From contig NZ_ML974128.1 in NCBI RefSeq assembly GCF_004765815.2, forward strand, positions 124,001 to 188,000: a stretch of 64,000 nt of DNA, read 5' to 3'. Both the position numbers and the translations under genes were made by a program. Below the pieces are notes generated by a model. The model saw only the letters and a list, made by a program, of their open reading frames with translations, made no database searches and had not been told where the DNA came from. The stretch's first letter is position 1. Every line of letters starts with the position of its first letter. Shown here piece after piece: positions 17,190-25,342 of this stretch. The stretch is from Halorussus salinus (GTDB lineage Archaea > Halobacteriota > Halobacteria > Halobacteriales > Haladaptataceae).

Positions 17190-18608
17190 CTACTCGGCCG
17201 GAACGAACATCGGCGTCCCCGGATTTCCGACATCCGCGTAGCCGAGTGCCCGGAGCGCGTACACCGCGTCGGCGAGCGGGACCTCCTCGGCGACGTGCCG
17301 GGCGAGCGCGTCGCCGAAGTCGTCCAGCGGAACCTCGCCGTCGAATTTCGAAGCGACTCGCTCCGCGTCGGCCAGCAGTCCGCCCTCCTCGAACGACCCG
17401 TTCTCGAAGGATTCGACCCGGCGCTCGACGCGCTCGCGGAGGTCCCGGTAGGTCCGCCGACCGCACTGCTCGGGTCCCCGGACCTCGCGCAGATGCTCGA
17501 CCATCCGGCGATTCTCGGCGACCGCCTCGTCCCAGTCGCGGACCGCGCGAACCGCGAGGGATTCGAGGTCGTCCAGACTCCCGGCGAGTCGGTAGTCCGC
17601 GGGCACGCAGTCGTAGGCCCACGGCTCGTCGCGCACCACGAGTACCTGCCCGCTGGCGGCCTGCTCGAAGGGCGTCCGAGGCATCGTCTCGTGGTCCGAG
17701 GCGACGACCGCGAGGTCGCCGCGTTCGAGGGCGCGCTCGTACTCCTCGCGGGAACACTCCGGGTAGGCCTCCACGAACTCGCGGTCGGCCATCCCGTCGG
17801 GAATCGGGTCCATGTTCGTCATCAGCGTGCGAATCCCGAACTCGTCTCGGAGGCGCTCGGCGGCGTCCAGCACCACGTCGAGGTTCTTCTTGCCCCAGCC
17901 GGACCCCGCGACGTGGAGGCGTTCGGGGGCATCGGCGTACTCCTCGGTGAACTCCGAGAACTCCAGCGGGCTTCCGGTTTCGAGGGCGTCGCCGAGGAGG
18001 CCCGCCAGCAACTCGTCGCTCAGGACCGCGGTGCCGTACTCGCCCAGTCGCTCGGCGTCCACACCGGCCTTGAACCAGAGACCGTCGGTGTAGGTCGTCG
18101 CCACCATCTCGGCCCGCATCGCGGCACCGCCGGGCATCTCCCGGCCGTGCCGCTTGAAGGGGAGTCGCAGGTCGTGGACGTAGCCGACGAGTTCGGTCGG
18201 TTGGACCGCGGCGTCCGCTCCGCCGCCGAGGCGGTGGAGCCACTTGTAGAGGTCGTACCGGCCAGTCACCTGCTGGTCGATTACCACGTCCACGTAGCCC
18301 GACCGGTCGAAGATGGTCTCCTCGATGGCTCGGAACTGCTCCTCGGTGTAGCCCGTTTCGGAGAACGCGTCCTCGTGTTCGTGGCCGTGCATGAACGGTT
18401 CGGCCTCGACGAGGGTGACGCGCTCGCGGTCGGCGAGGACGTACTCGGGGTCGTAGTTGGCCACCTCCGGCGGCGCGAGGAGCCAGTAGACGTGGAGCGA
18501 ATCGTCCCGGTCCAGCCACTCCTCGACCAGCGCCACGGCGTCGTTGAGCGTGCCGTTGGCGGTCGCGTCGTCGGGGCGATAGAGTTCCGGGACGACGAGG
18601 ACGCGCAT
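17190..18608 (-). CDS. GT4-type glycosyltransferase (paralogue 2)
   Basis: A 472-residue paralogue of the glycosyltransferase at 13290-14723. The E-x7-E motif (Glu307 to Glu315, HETMPRTPFEQAASGQVLVV) occupies exactly the same positions. The N-terminal 80 residues are nearly identical between the two, while the middle has diverged. The C-terminal helical domain ends GYADVGNPGTPMFVPAE, keeping the GYAD and GTP elements of paralogue 1. The ATG at 18608 is chosen because it gives the shared N-terminus MRVLVVPELYRPDD. The pairing suggests divergence of donor or acceptor specificity after duplication. Confidence 0.75.
   Translation of the reverse strand: MRVLVVPELYRPDDATANGTLNDAVALVEEWLDRDDSLHVYWLLAPPEVANYDPEYVLADRERVTLVEAEPFMHGHEHEDAFSETGYTEEQFRAIEETIFDRSGYVDVVIDQQVTGRYDLYKWLHRLGGGADAAVQPTELVGYVHDLRLPFKRHGREMPGGAAMRAEMVATTYTDGLWFKAGVDAERLGEYGTAVLSDELLAGLLGDALETGSPLEFSEFTEEYADAPERLHVAGSGWGKKNLDVVLDAAERLRDEFGIRTLMTNMDPIPDGMADREFVEAYPECSREEYERALERGDLAVVASDHETMPRTPFEQAASGQVLVVRDEPWAYDCVPADYRLAGSLDDLESLAVRAVRDWDEAVAENRRMVEHLREVRGPEQCGRRTYRDLRERVERRVESFENGSFEEGGLLADAERVASKFDGEVPLDDFGDALARHVAEEVPLADAVYALRALGYADVGNPGTPMFVPAE
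18383..18475 (-). repeat. 93-bp near-identical tract shared by the two glycosyltransferase genes (copy 2)
   Basis: Counterpart of 14498-14590; one mismatch over 93 bp. See the first copy. Confidence 0.75.
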
Positions 18609-18816
18609 CGTCTGTACGGCCGACTCGACGCCCGAGACGGCCTTTACGATGACGGCCGTTCGACGCCTACCTATCAAAAATCGGGAAAGGAATAGCCGTA
18701 AACAGTTCTGCTGACGACAGGTATTTCAGTCAGGCCGTACGATTTTAAAACATCCATGGCCGCGACGCTCATGGACTCATCACCATCACGCCCCTCTCCG
18801 GGGCAGTTCATCACTC

Positions 18817-20340
18817 ATGGACGACACAGCCAAATACGTCATTCACGCGGACATCACTGCCGACGGGGTGGTAGAGCGGAGTGACGTCGTCGGCGCGGTC
18901 TTCGGCCAGACCGAAGGCCTCCTCGGCGACGACTTGGACCTCCGGGACCTCCAGCAGTCATCGAAACTCGGTCGCATCGACGTGGACATCGACAGCGAGA
19001 ACGGACAGTCGTTCGGGACCATCACCATCGCGTCGAGTCTCGACAAGGTAGAGACCTCCATCCTCGCGGCGGCGCTCGAAACCATCAGTCGGGTCGGCCC
19101 GTGCCGGGCCACCGTCGCCGTCGCGGGCATCGAGGACGTGCGCGCCGCCAAGCGCCGGAAGGTGGTCGACCGCGCCAAGGAACTGCTCACCGACTCCTTC
19201 GACGAGGACGTGATGACCTCCCGAGAAATCCTCGAGGAGGTTCGCCAGAGCGTCCGCGTCGAGGACATCGTGGAGTACGAGGGTCTGCCCGCCGGACCGC
19301 GCGTCGAGGACAGCGACGCCATCATCGTGGTCGAGGGCCGGGCGGACGTGCTGAACCTCCTGCGCTACGGCGTCAAGAACGCCGTCGCGGTCGAGGGCAC
19401 CAACGTCCCCGATGCGGTGGCCGAGTTGACCCAGAACCGAACCGTCACCGCGTTCCTCGACGGCGACCGAGGCGGCGACCTCATCCGGAAGGAACTCGCG
19501 CAGGTCGGCGACATCGACTACGTGGCGTTCGCGCCCGCGAACCAGTCGGTCGAGGACTTGGCGCGCCACGAGGTCATGTCGGCGCTCCGGAGCAAGCGAC
19601 CCTTCGACGAGTCGATGGTCGGCGACGAGAGCGACACGACCCCGACCGAGGAGACCGACCGAGAGACGACCGCCGCCGACTCGCCCGAGGCCTCTCCGGC
19701 CGACGGCGGCGAGGCCGGACCTGCCGCGACCGACGGGAGCGCCCGGCCCGCGCCCGAGAGCGACGAGACCGGGCCGGAGGCTCCCGCGACTCCCGACGCC
19801 GCGACCGACGCCACAACTCCGGCCGAGACCGCGGCCGACACCGCAACGGCGAGCGACGACTCGGACGCCTCGGAGTCCGATCTCTTCGACGGCATCGAAG
19901 CCGAGGTCGCGGAGGCCGAGACGATAGACGACCCGGAGGCGCTGGCCGGAGCGGACGCCGCGGCGACCGAGGCAGAATCCGCCGACGAGGCCGATTCCGA
20001 CGGAGAGACCGCGACCGTCGAGGCCGCGGCGGCCGAGACCGCCCGCGAACCCGCGACCATGCAGGGCCACGTCGAGGAGGTCGTGGACGGCGAGACCGGG
20101 ACCGCGCGCCTGCTCGACGAGTCGTTCGCCGCGCTCGCGGAGGTCGCCGCCGAGAACGCCTTCGACGCCGTGGAGTCGGCCGACGAGGCACCCTTCGCGG
20201 TCGTGCTGGACGGGACTGTAGACCAGCGACTCCTCGACGTGTCGGCCCAGCGCGGGGTCGGACAGGTCGTCGGCCGTGACGCCGGAGAGTTCGTCAAGCG
20301 ACCCGCCGACGTGCGGGTTCGGACCGCCGACCAGTTTTGA
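18817..20340 (+). CDS. dnaG: Archaeal DnaG-type primase
   Basis: A 507-residue DnaG homologue. In archaea DnaG associates with the exosome as an RNA-binding subunit and can also synthesise primers. The Toprim domain is visible: the catalytic Glu in [10 protein letters not shown] (about residue 175) and FLDGDRGGD (about 216). Residues about 270-415 form a long acidic, low-complexity Thr/Ala/Asp/Glu linker that lengthens the protein relative to non-halophile homologues. A conserved C-terminal domain (about 418-507) follows. The ATG at 18817 gives the family N-terminus [24 protein letters not shown]-like GATTTTAAAAC lies near 18741, implying a leader. Confidence 0.93.
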   Translation: MDDTAKYVIHADITADGVVERSDVVGAVFGQTEGLLGDDLDLRDLQQSSKLGRIDVDIDSENGQSFGTITIASSLDKVETSILAAALETISRVGPCRATVAVAGIEDVRAAKRRKVVDRAKELLTDSFDEDVMTSREILEEVRQSVRVEDIVEYEGLPAGPRVEDSDAIIVVEGRADVLNLLRYGVKNAVAVEGTNVPDAVAELTQNRTVTAFLDGDRGGDLIRKELAQVGDIDYVAFAPANQSVEDLARHEVMSALRSKRPFDESMVGDESDTTPTEETDRETTAADSPEASPADGGEAGPAATDGSARPAPESDETGPEAPATPDAATDATTPAETAADTATASDDSDASESDLFDGIEAEVAEAETIDDPEALAGADAAATEAESADEADSDGETATVEAAAAETAREPATMQGHVEEVVDGETGTARLLDESFAALAEVAAENAFDAVESADEAPFAVVLDGTVDQRLLDVSAQRGVGQVVGRDAGEFVKRPADVRVRTADQF

Positions 20341-20366
20341 CCGCCGCGGTGACGCCGCGGCGGTCA
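20338..20366 (+). terminator. Perfect hairpin at the dnaG stop codon
   Basis: Arms TGACCGCCGCGG (20338-20349) and CCGCGGCGGTCA (20355-20366) pair over 12 bp with a 5-nt loop. The left arm begins with the dnaG TGA stop. A second hairpin built from ACTCCGC and GCGGAGT follows at about 20371-20393. A 3'-end role is likely. Confidence 0.65.
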
Positions 20367-20424
20367 GAACTCCGCGGTCGGTGGCGGAGTCAGCAGATAG
20401 ACGCTTTTCGGCAGTAAATCGGTC

Positions 20425-20847
20425 TCAGAGGTCTCGCTGCATCGTAATCGCCGCGCTCCCGTCGTCGTAGTAGTCGTCCTCTCGGCCGACTTTCTCGAAG
20501 CCCATCGACTCGTAGAGGAGGCTCCCGGCGTCGTTGTCCGGATGCACCGAGAGCCGAACCGTCGTGCAGTCTTGCTCGCGGAGCAAATCGAACGCGGCCG
20601 CGAGCAGGCGGCGAGCGCGCCCTTCCCGTCGATATTCGGGCGCGACGACGATTTCCGCGACGTAGCTGGTCTCGTCGTCGTGGAGCGCGACGAGGTAGCC
20701 CCCGAGGTCCTCCTCGGGCGTCGTAGAGACCAGCACGACCGGCGGACCGTCGATGGCGTAGGAGAGGAGGGCCGGATTCGGCTCTCGAAGGTGGGTCTGA
20801 ATCTCGCGCAGGGTGGCGCGGTCCTCGGGGCGAGCGAGTCGAATCAC
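20425..20847 (-). CDS. GNAT family N-acetyltransferase
   Basis: A 140-residue acyl-CoA-dependent acetyltransferase of the GNAT superfamily. The acetyl-CoA pyrophosphate-binding motif is RREGRARR, after the beta-4 strand AEIVVAPEY. It ends with the LYESMGFEKVGR element common to the RimI-like branch. It starts with GTG at 20845-20847, overlapping the stop of the upstream DUF92 gene by 4 nt (GTGA), so translation is coupled. The substrate (protein N-terminus or small amine) is unknown. Confidence 0.85.
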   Translation of the reverse strand: MIRLARPEDRATLREIQTHLREPNPALLSYAIDGPPVVLVSTTPEEDLGGYLVALHDDETSYVAEIVVAPEYRREGRARRLLAAAFDLLREQDCTTVRLSVHPDNDAGSLLYESMGFEKVGREDDYYDDGSAAITMQRDL

Positions 20848-22157
20848 GGCAGGACGACCACCGCGAGACCCGCGCCGACGAGCGCCCCGGTCAGGGTGGC
20901 GAGGAAGTTGACACCCTGATTCCCGAGCGCGTCGCCTTCGAGGGTCGCGCCGAGCAGGCTGTCCATCGTCATGCCGCTGACCCCCGCGAGGGCGACCACT
21001 CCGGCACCCGCCGGGCCGACGCTCTCGAAGAGGCCCGCCGCGATGGCCGCGACGACGGCCGCGCCCGCCGCGCCAGCGAGTTCGCCCTGCCACGTCACCG
21101 CGCCGTCGGTGCCGGGTTCGACGCGTTCGAGCGTGGTGATGAGCCGCGGGCCGTCGAAGACGCCGCCGATTTCCGACGAGAGGGTGTCGCTCATCGCGGT
21201 GGCGATGGAGCCAGCGAACGCGAACAGGAACACCTCGCCGCCGAGCGCGGGGAACTTCGCCTGTGCGGCGTAGCCCAGCACCGCCACGAGCGCGACCGCG
21301 GCGTTCCCGAGGACGTTGCCCGACCCGCGCGCGCCCTCGTTCTCCTCGGCGACGCCGCGGGCCTCCTTCTCCTCGTAGCGGAACTTGGTCGAGAGGCTTC
21401 CGATGCCGAAGAACGCGATGAGGACCGCGAACCAGCCGTACCCGCCGAGGACGATGGTGAGCATCGCCAACAGCGCGCCGGTCATCATCCCCGCAATCGA
21501 GGCGGCGTCGAGCGCCCACGAGACGTAGCCGAACAGCGCGGTGACCGCCAGCGCGACCGCGATGCCCTCGACGGTCACCATCACTTCGAGGTCCGCGAAC
21601 AGCCACAGCAGGAACGCCACCGAGAGCATGACCAGCGGGTCGTCGCGGACGAACAGCACCGAGCGCAACAGTCCCGCCAGAAGCGCGCCGCTGGCCGCCA
21701 GAAAGACGATTTCCGGCAGGATTGGAGTGACCTCCGTGCCGACGATAGTGAGCGCGACGGCCTGTCCGGCCGCGGCCGCGACGATCCCCCCGGCGACGAA
21801 CGCCCCGGTGCGGAGAATCGGCTCGGCGTCGAAGCGCCACGCTACCTGCTGGGCGAGGTTGCCGTAGCCGACGACGAGGAGGCTGGCCACCAGCACGTGG
21901 TCGGGCAAGCCCGCGAACCACGAGAGGAGCGCGATGCCGGTCGCGGCGAAGCCGAACGCCGCGAGGCCGTGGAGACGGCCCTCCTGTCGGTCCGCGGGGC
22001 GGGCGAACCACTCGAACACCGGTCCGTCGGTGACCGAGAGCGCGCCCACCGCGACCGCACCGAACACCGCGGCGGTCGCCCACCCCAGCGTGGGTGCGAC
22101 GAGCGCCAGCGTCGAGACGACGGCGTATGCCGCCGCACGCCGAACTCTGGTGGTCAC
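20844..22157 (-). CDS. DUF92 family membrane protein (VTE6/TMEM19-like)
   Basis: A 437-residue integral membrane protein with about 12 hydrophobic segments. The C-terminal half matches the DUF92 family: GIGSLSTKFRYEEKEARGVA, then SIATAMSDTLSSEIGG, then GMTMDSLLGATLEG. Plant and cyanobacterial members (VTE6) phosphorylate phytyl phosphate to phytyl diphosphate, so an isoprenoid-phosphate kinase role is possible for archaeal homologues but is an inference. The N-terminal half is hydrophobic and less conserved. It starts with GTG at 22157, preceded by a GGGGGG ribosome-site-like stretch, and overlaps a GNAT gene. Two cis-prenyltransferase homologues lie just beyond. Confidence 0.8.
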   Translation of the reverse strand: MTTRVRRAAAYAVVSTLALVAPTLGWATAAVFGAVAVGALSVTDGPVFEWFARPADRQEGRLHGLAAFGFAATGIALLSWFAGLPDHVLVASLLVVGYGNLAQQVAWRFDAEPILRTGAFVAGGIVAAAAGQAVALTIVGTEVTPILPEIVFLAASGALLAGLLRSVLFVRDDPLVMLSVAFLLWLFADLEVMVTVEGIAVALAVTALFGYVSWALDAASIAGMMTGALLAMLTIVLGGYGWFAVLIAFFGIGSLSTKFRYEEKEARGVAEENEGARGSGNVLGNAAVALVAVLGYAAQAKFPALGGEVFLFAFAGSIATAMSDTLSSEIGGVFDGPRLITTLERVEPGTDGAVTWQGELAGAAGAAVVAAIAAGLFESVGPAGAGVVALAGVSGMTMDSLLGATLEGDALGNQGVNFLATLTGALVGAGLAVVVLP

Positions 22158-22703
22158 GTTATCCCCCCGTTCCGCCGACGCCCACTTAATCCTCCCGAAG
22201 CGCCCGGCGTCCTCGAACGCCGAATCGTCAGACGGCCGTCCGACGACCGCCCGAAAGCGCCGGGTTCCCGGCGTCCGACCGGCATTTCTGTCGGCTCGAA
22301 TACGACGGGATTTTACTGCGCTCGAAGTCGATTCGACCCTCGACTCCGGCGCGAGATAGATTATCTTTCCTTCCGGCGTGTGCGGGCGCGGCCGCTTGCG
22401 GGTCGCGCCTATTCGCGCGAGGGATGACCGAACGAGTCCCCGGAGGGGACGAGTGACGGAATCGGTTGGGGAGGGTGTGGCACGCCGTCGCGGTGCGGGA
22501 CCGTTGCGGTCGCAGTGCGGCAGACTCCATCGCTCAAGCCTGAAGCTGGTCGCTCGTCTCCCGTAGATTTCGCCGTCTTCTTTCCGACTTCGACAGGTTC
22601 TGCTTCGGGACTCCTTCCGTAGAATTCGGCGCGAAATGGCACCGTGCAGTGAACGAGTCGTAGTCCGTGACGTTTAGGACGGTGGCCGTCGAATCCGTAG
22701 CGC
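22158..22703. other. Long divergent intergenic region; one dispersed 27-bp element
   Basis: This 546-bp region separates DUF92 from the cis-prenyltransferase homologue. It has an AT-rich segment near 22360-22375 that may hold promoter elements. Reading frames here are GC-skew artefacts. A 27-bp sequence at 22506-22532 recurs at 45736-45762 (25 of 27 positions) and is listed separately. No RNA gene was recognised. Confidence 0.5.
22506..22532 (+). repeat. Dispersed 27-bp intergenic element (copy 1)
   Basis: It contains GCGGTCGCAGTGCGG followed by a C and AGACTCC. The second copy at 45736-45762 has the same orientation and differs at two positions. Both lie upstream of plus-strand genes, at 171 and 199 bp from the start. 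Its role is unknown. Confidence 0.5.
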
Positions 22704-23312
22704 GTGGGAGTCTACGACCGCTATCTCGCCGCCCGCCTCCGCAGACACGGTGCCGACACGCCCGACCACATCGCGGTCATCATCACCGAGCGCGACCTGC
22801 TGGAACAGGGCGCGTACGCCACGCTCGAAGCCTTCTTCGAGTGGGCCTTCGAGTACGGTGCCGAGCGCGTGACCGTCTACGTCAGCGTCCTCGACCCCGA
22901 GGCGGCCCCGACGTTGCGCCGCGAACTCGAAGGGGTGGCGGCTCCTCGGCAGTTGGCGGTCCGCGGGCCGGAGGACACCCAACGCGCCGACGCGCCGATT
23001 CAGGTCTCCATCGGTCTCGGCGGGAAACACGAGTTCGCGGGCGCGGTCCAGAAACTCGCCGGGGATGTGCAGGACGGCGAACTCTCCGCCGAGGAGATAG
23101 ACGAGGCCGCGGTCGAGGAGCATCTGGTGTTCCCCGAGAACCCCGACCTCGTGTTGAAGACCGGCGCGGAGCGCCTCTCGGACTTCATGATCTGGCAGTC
23201 CGTGTACTCGGAACTCTACTTCACCGACGTGAACTGGCGGGACTTCCGGAAACGGGAGTACCTGCGGGCGCTGTTGGACTACAAGAACCGACAGCGCCGG
23301 TTCGGCCGGTAA
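22704..23312 (+). CDS. Non-canonical cis-prenyltransferase homologue (NgBR/Nus1-like partner)
   Basis: A 202-residue divergent member of the UppS/cis-prenyltransferase family, starting with GTG. The position of the catalytic DGNR motif is occupied by HIAVIITERD, so the catalytic aspartate is absent. The C-terminal part is well conserved: ERLSDFMIWQSVYSELYFTD, and the chain ends QRRFGR, retaining the RxG motif that in E. coli UppS and in eukaryotic NgBR contacts the IPP substrate. The convergent gene one base downstream encodes a homologue with DGNRR but without the RxG. A heteromeric polyprenyl diphosphate synthase is inferred; such pairs are known in eukaryotes and reported in Methanosarcina. 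Confidence 0.8.
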   Translation: MGVYDRYLAARLRRHGADTPDHIAVIITERDLLEQGAYATLEAFFEWAFEYGAERVTVYVSVLDPEAAPTLRRELEGVAAPRQLAVRGPEDTQRADAPIQVSIGLGGKHEFAGAVQKLAGDVQDGELSAEEIDEAAVEEHLVFPENPDLVLKTGAERLSDFMIWQSVYSELYFTDVNWRDFRKREYLRALLDYKNRQRRFGR

Positions 23313-23313
23313 G

Positions 23314-24249
23314 TCACTCGACCGACGACTCGCTCTCGACTTCCAACTCCTCGACGCTCAACTCGTCGATACCCGACTCCTCGGGCAGACTGCCCCGGAA
23401 GCGGTCGATGACGCTCCGGGCTTCTTCCAGTTCCACGCCGCCCAACTCCCGGACCAGCGCGAGCGCGCGGTTGGCCTTCGCGCGCCGCCACGACTCCTCG
23501 CGGGACTCGTAGGTCCGGATGCCCCGCAGGAAGTCGATTTTCGAGAACTCCGGCCAGTAGGGCGTGCAGAAGAACACCGCCGCCTCGTTGCCGTTGGCGT
23601 GCCACGGCAGGAAGTTCGAGGTCCGCTCGTCGCCGCCGGTCCGGATGATGAGGTCCACGTCCCGAACCGGACAGTCGTAGATGCGGTCCTCGATGGCCGA
23701 CACGTCGATCTCGTCGGGGTCGAGTTCGCCCTCCTCGACCGCCCGCGCCACGTCGCGGGTCGCGTTGAGGAGTTCGTTCCGGCCGCCGTAGGCCAGCGCG
23801 ACGTTGAGCGTGAACTCGTCGTAGTGGGCCGTCCGGCCCTCCGCGTAGTCGATGGCGTCCCGGACCCGCCCCGGAAGCGCGTCCCGGTCGCCGATGACGC
23901 GGATACAGACCTCGCCGTCGTGGACGCGCTCGTCGTCGCCGAACTCGTGCAACTTCGTCTCTAAGAGGTCGAACAGCGCCTCGTTCTCGTGGTCCGGGCG
24001 CTCGAAGTTCTCGGTCGAGAAGGTGTACAGCGTCAGCTCCTCGACCCCCATCTCCTGACACCAGTGTAGCACGCGCTCGGTGGTCTGTGCGCCAGCGCGG
24101 TGGCCGTCCGGGGCGTCGCCGCCCTGCTTGCTGGCGTAGCGTCGGTTGCCGTCCTGAATGACCGCGACGTGCGTCGGTGCGCCCGAGATTTCCCGTCTGA
24201 GGAGCCGTTCGTAGGCCGCCTGCACTCGCCGCTGTGCCCACTGTAGCAT
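23314..24249 (-). CDS. uppS: Tritrans,polycis-polyprenyl diphosphate synthase (cis-prenyltransferase)
   Basis: A 311-residue cis-prenyltransferase, adding IPP units in the Z configuration to make the polyprenyl (dolichol-type) carrier of glycans. Seen are the catalytic HVAVIQDGNRRYA with Asp33, TLYTFSTENF, and the IPP-binding DLIIRTGGDERTSNFLPW. The usual C-terminal RRFGG is missing; instead there is ESREESWRRAK and a roughly 60-residue acidic extension. The ATG at 24249 gives the expected N-terminus MLQWAQRRVQAAYERLL. It is tail-to-tail with the non-canonical homologue (stops one base apart), suggesting the two proteins work together. Confidence 0.93.
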   Translation of the reverse strand: MLQWAQRRVQAAYERLLRREISGAPTHVAVIQDGNRRYASKQGGDAPDGHRAGAQTTERVLHWCQEMGVEELTLYTFSTENFERPDHENEALFDLLETKLHEFGDDERVHDGEVCIRVIGDRDALPGRVRDAIDYAEGRTAHYDEFTLNVALAYGGRNELLNATRDVARAVEEGELDPDEIDVSAIEDRIYDCPVRDVDLIIRTGGDERTSNFLPWHANGNEAAVFFCTPYWPEFSKIDFLRGIRTYESREESWRRAKANRALALVRELGGVELEEARSVIDRFRGSLPEESGIDELSVEELEVESESSVE

Positions 24250-24358
24250 CCGTTGTTGGCATCGACACCGCCGAGAGCAATTAGCCTTTTGACCCCGAGT
24301 TGACGCCAGTCTCGGCGAGCGCGAAGCGACGCCGGACCAACTCCGGTCCGGTGCATAC

Positions 24359-24366
24359 CTTTTTAA
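24359..24366 (+). promoter_or_regulatory. Promoter of the cold-shock gene
   Basis: CTTTTTAA lies 27-34 bp before the ATG at 24393, predicting a leaderless or very short-leader transcript. Confidence 0.6.
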
Positions 24367-24392
24367 CCGTGGAACGTCTTTGGACAGACGCA

Positions 24393-24587
24393 ATGGCGAA
24401 AGGTACGGTTGATTTCTTCAACGACACTGGCGGTTACGGTTTCATCGACACCGAGGATTCCGACGAAGACGTGTTCTTCCACATGGAAGACATCGGCGGT
24501 CCCGACCTCGAAGAGGGGCAGGAAGTCGAGTTCGAGATAGAGCAGGCGGACAAGGGTCCGCGCGCGAAGAATCTCGAACGCCTGTAA
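24393..24587 (+). CDS. cspA: Cold-shock domain protein
   Basis: A 64-residue single OB-fold cold-shock protein that binds single-stranded RNA or DNA. Both RNP motifs are visible: GYGFID (RNP1) at 14-19 and DVFFHM (RNP2) at 26-31. The surface is far more acidic than bacterial CspA, as expected in a halophile. The gene is monocistronic with a clear TATA box. Nothing unusual in length or sequence. Confidence 0.95.
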   Translation: MAKGTVDFFNDTGGYGFIDTEDSDEDVFFHMEDIGGPDLEEGQEVEFEIEQADKGPRAKNLERL

Positions 24588-24663
24588 TCGTATCGCGTAG
24601 AACTGAGATTTTATTGACGCCGACTCGGTAGTGGCAACGATGCGTTCGAGAGAACCGTAGCGC

Positions 24664-24669
24664 GTTTAA
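24664..24669 (+). promoter_or_regulatory. Promoter of the conserved haloarchaeal gene at 24693
   Basis: GTTTAA lies 24-29 bp before the ATG at 24693, consistent with a leaderless transcript. Confidence 0.45.
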
Positions 24670-24692
24670 CGGCTCGTCGGCTTGCTTCGAGT

Positions 24693-25094
24693 ATGGAAGA
24701 CGCACTCGACGAGGAGCTCTACCGGCGGACGAAGCAGCTGCTCGAACCCGGCGACATCGAACTCAACGGGGCCGTCGTCCACACCGACTTCGGGAGCGAC
24801 GCGGAGACCGAGATGCATCAGACGACCGTGGACGTGGGCGACGTTATCGCCGACCACGCGGGCCACGAGCCGACCGACACGTTCGTCTACTCGGGCACCG
24901 ACGACACCGACTTCGCGTCGAACCAGCATCAGGGCCTGACGCTGGACGACGAGGAGTTCGTCTGGGAGTGCCAGCAACTCCTCCGGGAGGGCACCTTCGA
25001 CGTGGTGTTCTACTACGAGGCCAGCGCCGACCACGAGGGCATCCTCGACGGAATTCGGGACCTCGGCTTCGAAGTGACCGGCGTCGAGGGGTGA
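24693..25094 (+). CDS. Conserved haloarchaeal protein (DUF5778-like)
   Basis: A 133-residue acidic cytosolic protein. It resembles, from memory, a haloarchaea-specific family (DUF5778) with the N-terminal LLEPGDIELNGAVVHTD, central TFVYSGTDD, NQHQG and C-terminal FVWECQQLLREG plus a YYEASADHEGILD region. No enzyme motif is seen, and function is unknown. It has its own leaderless promoter and lies between cspA and hemA. Family naming is uncertain; the reading frame itself is secure. Confidence 0.75.
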   Translation: MEDALDEELYRRTKQLLEPGDIELNGAVVHTDFGSDAETEMHQTTVDVGDVIADHAGHEPTDTFVYSGTDDTDFASNQHQGLTLDDEEFVWECQQLLREGTFDVVFYYEASADHEGILDGIRDLGFEVTGVEG

Positions 25095-25288
25095 GACGGT
25101 GGGCACGAGACTCCACGCGGAACGCGGAGACGACCCTCACGCCGCGTCGCGCGAGCGCCCAGAGAACGAGCGCCACGGCTTTTCACGTGCGCCCGCGTGC
25201 GAGGACGTGTCGCGTTTGGAAGGGTTTACGTACCGGCCGTCCCAAGACCCGAACAAGAGCAGTACGGCGGGACATCAAGGGTGACAAC

Positions 25289-25342
25289 ATGACTCTCGGA
25301 ATCTCTCTCTCTGACACGCGACTCGGGAGGCGATGCCCGTGA
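25289..25342 (+). other. Possible 17-codon leader ORF overlapping the hemA start
   Basis: ATG at 25289 opens a short frame (MTLGISLSDTRLGRRCP) ending in TGA at 25340-25342. That stop overlaps the GTG start of hemA as GTGA, and the ribosome site GGGAGG for hemA lies inside it. This is the arrangement of translational coupling. It may instead be a chance frame in the hemA leader. Confidence 0.35.
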
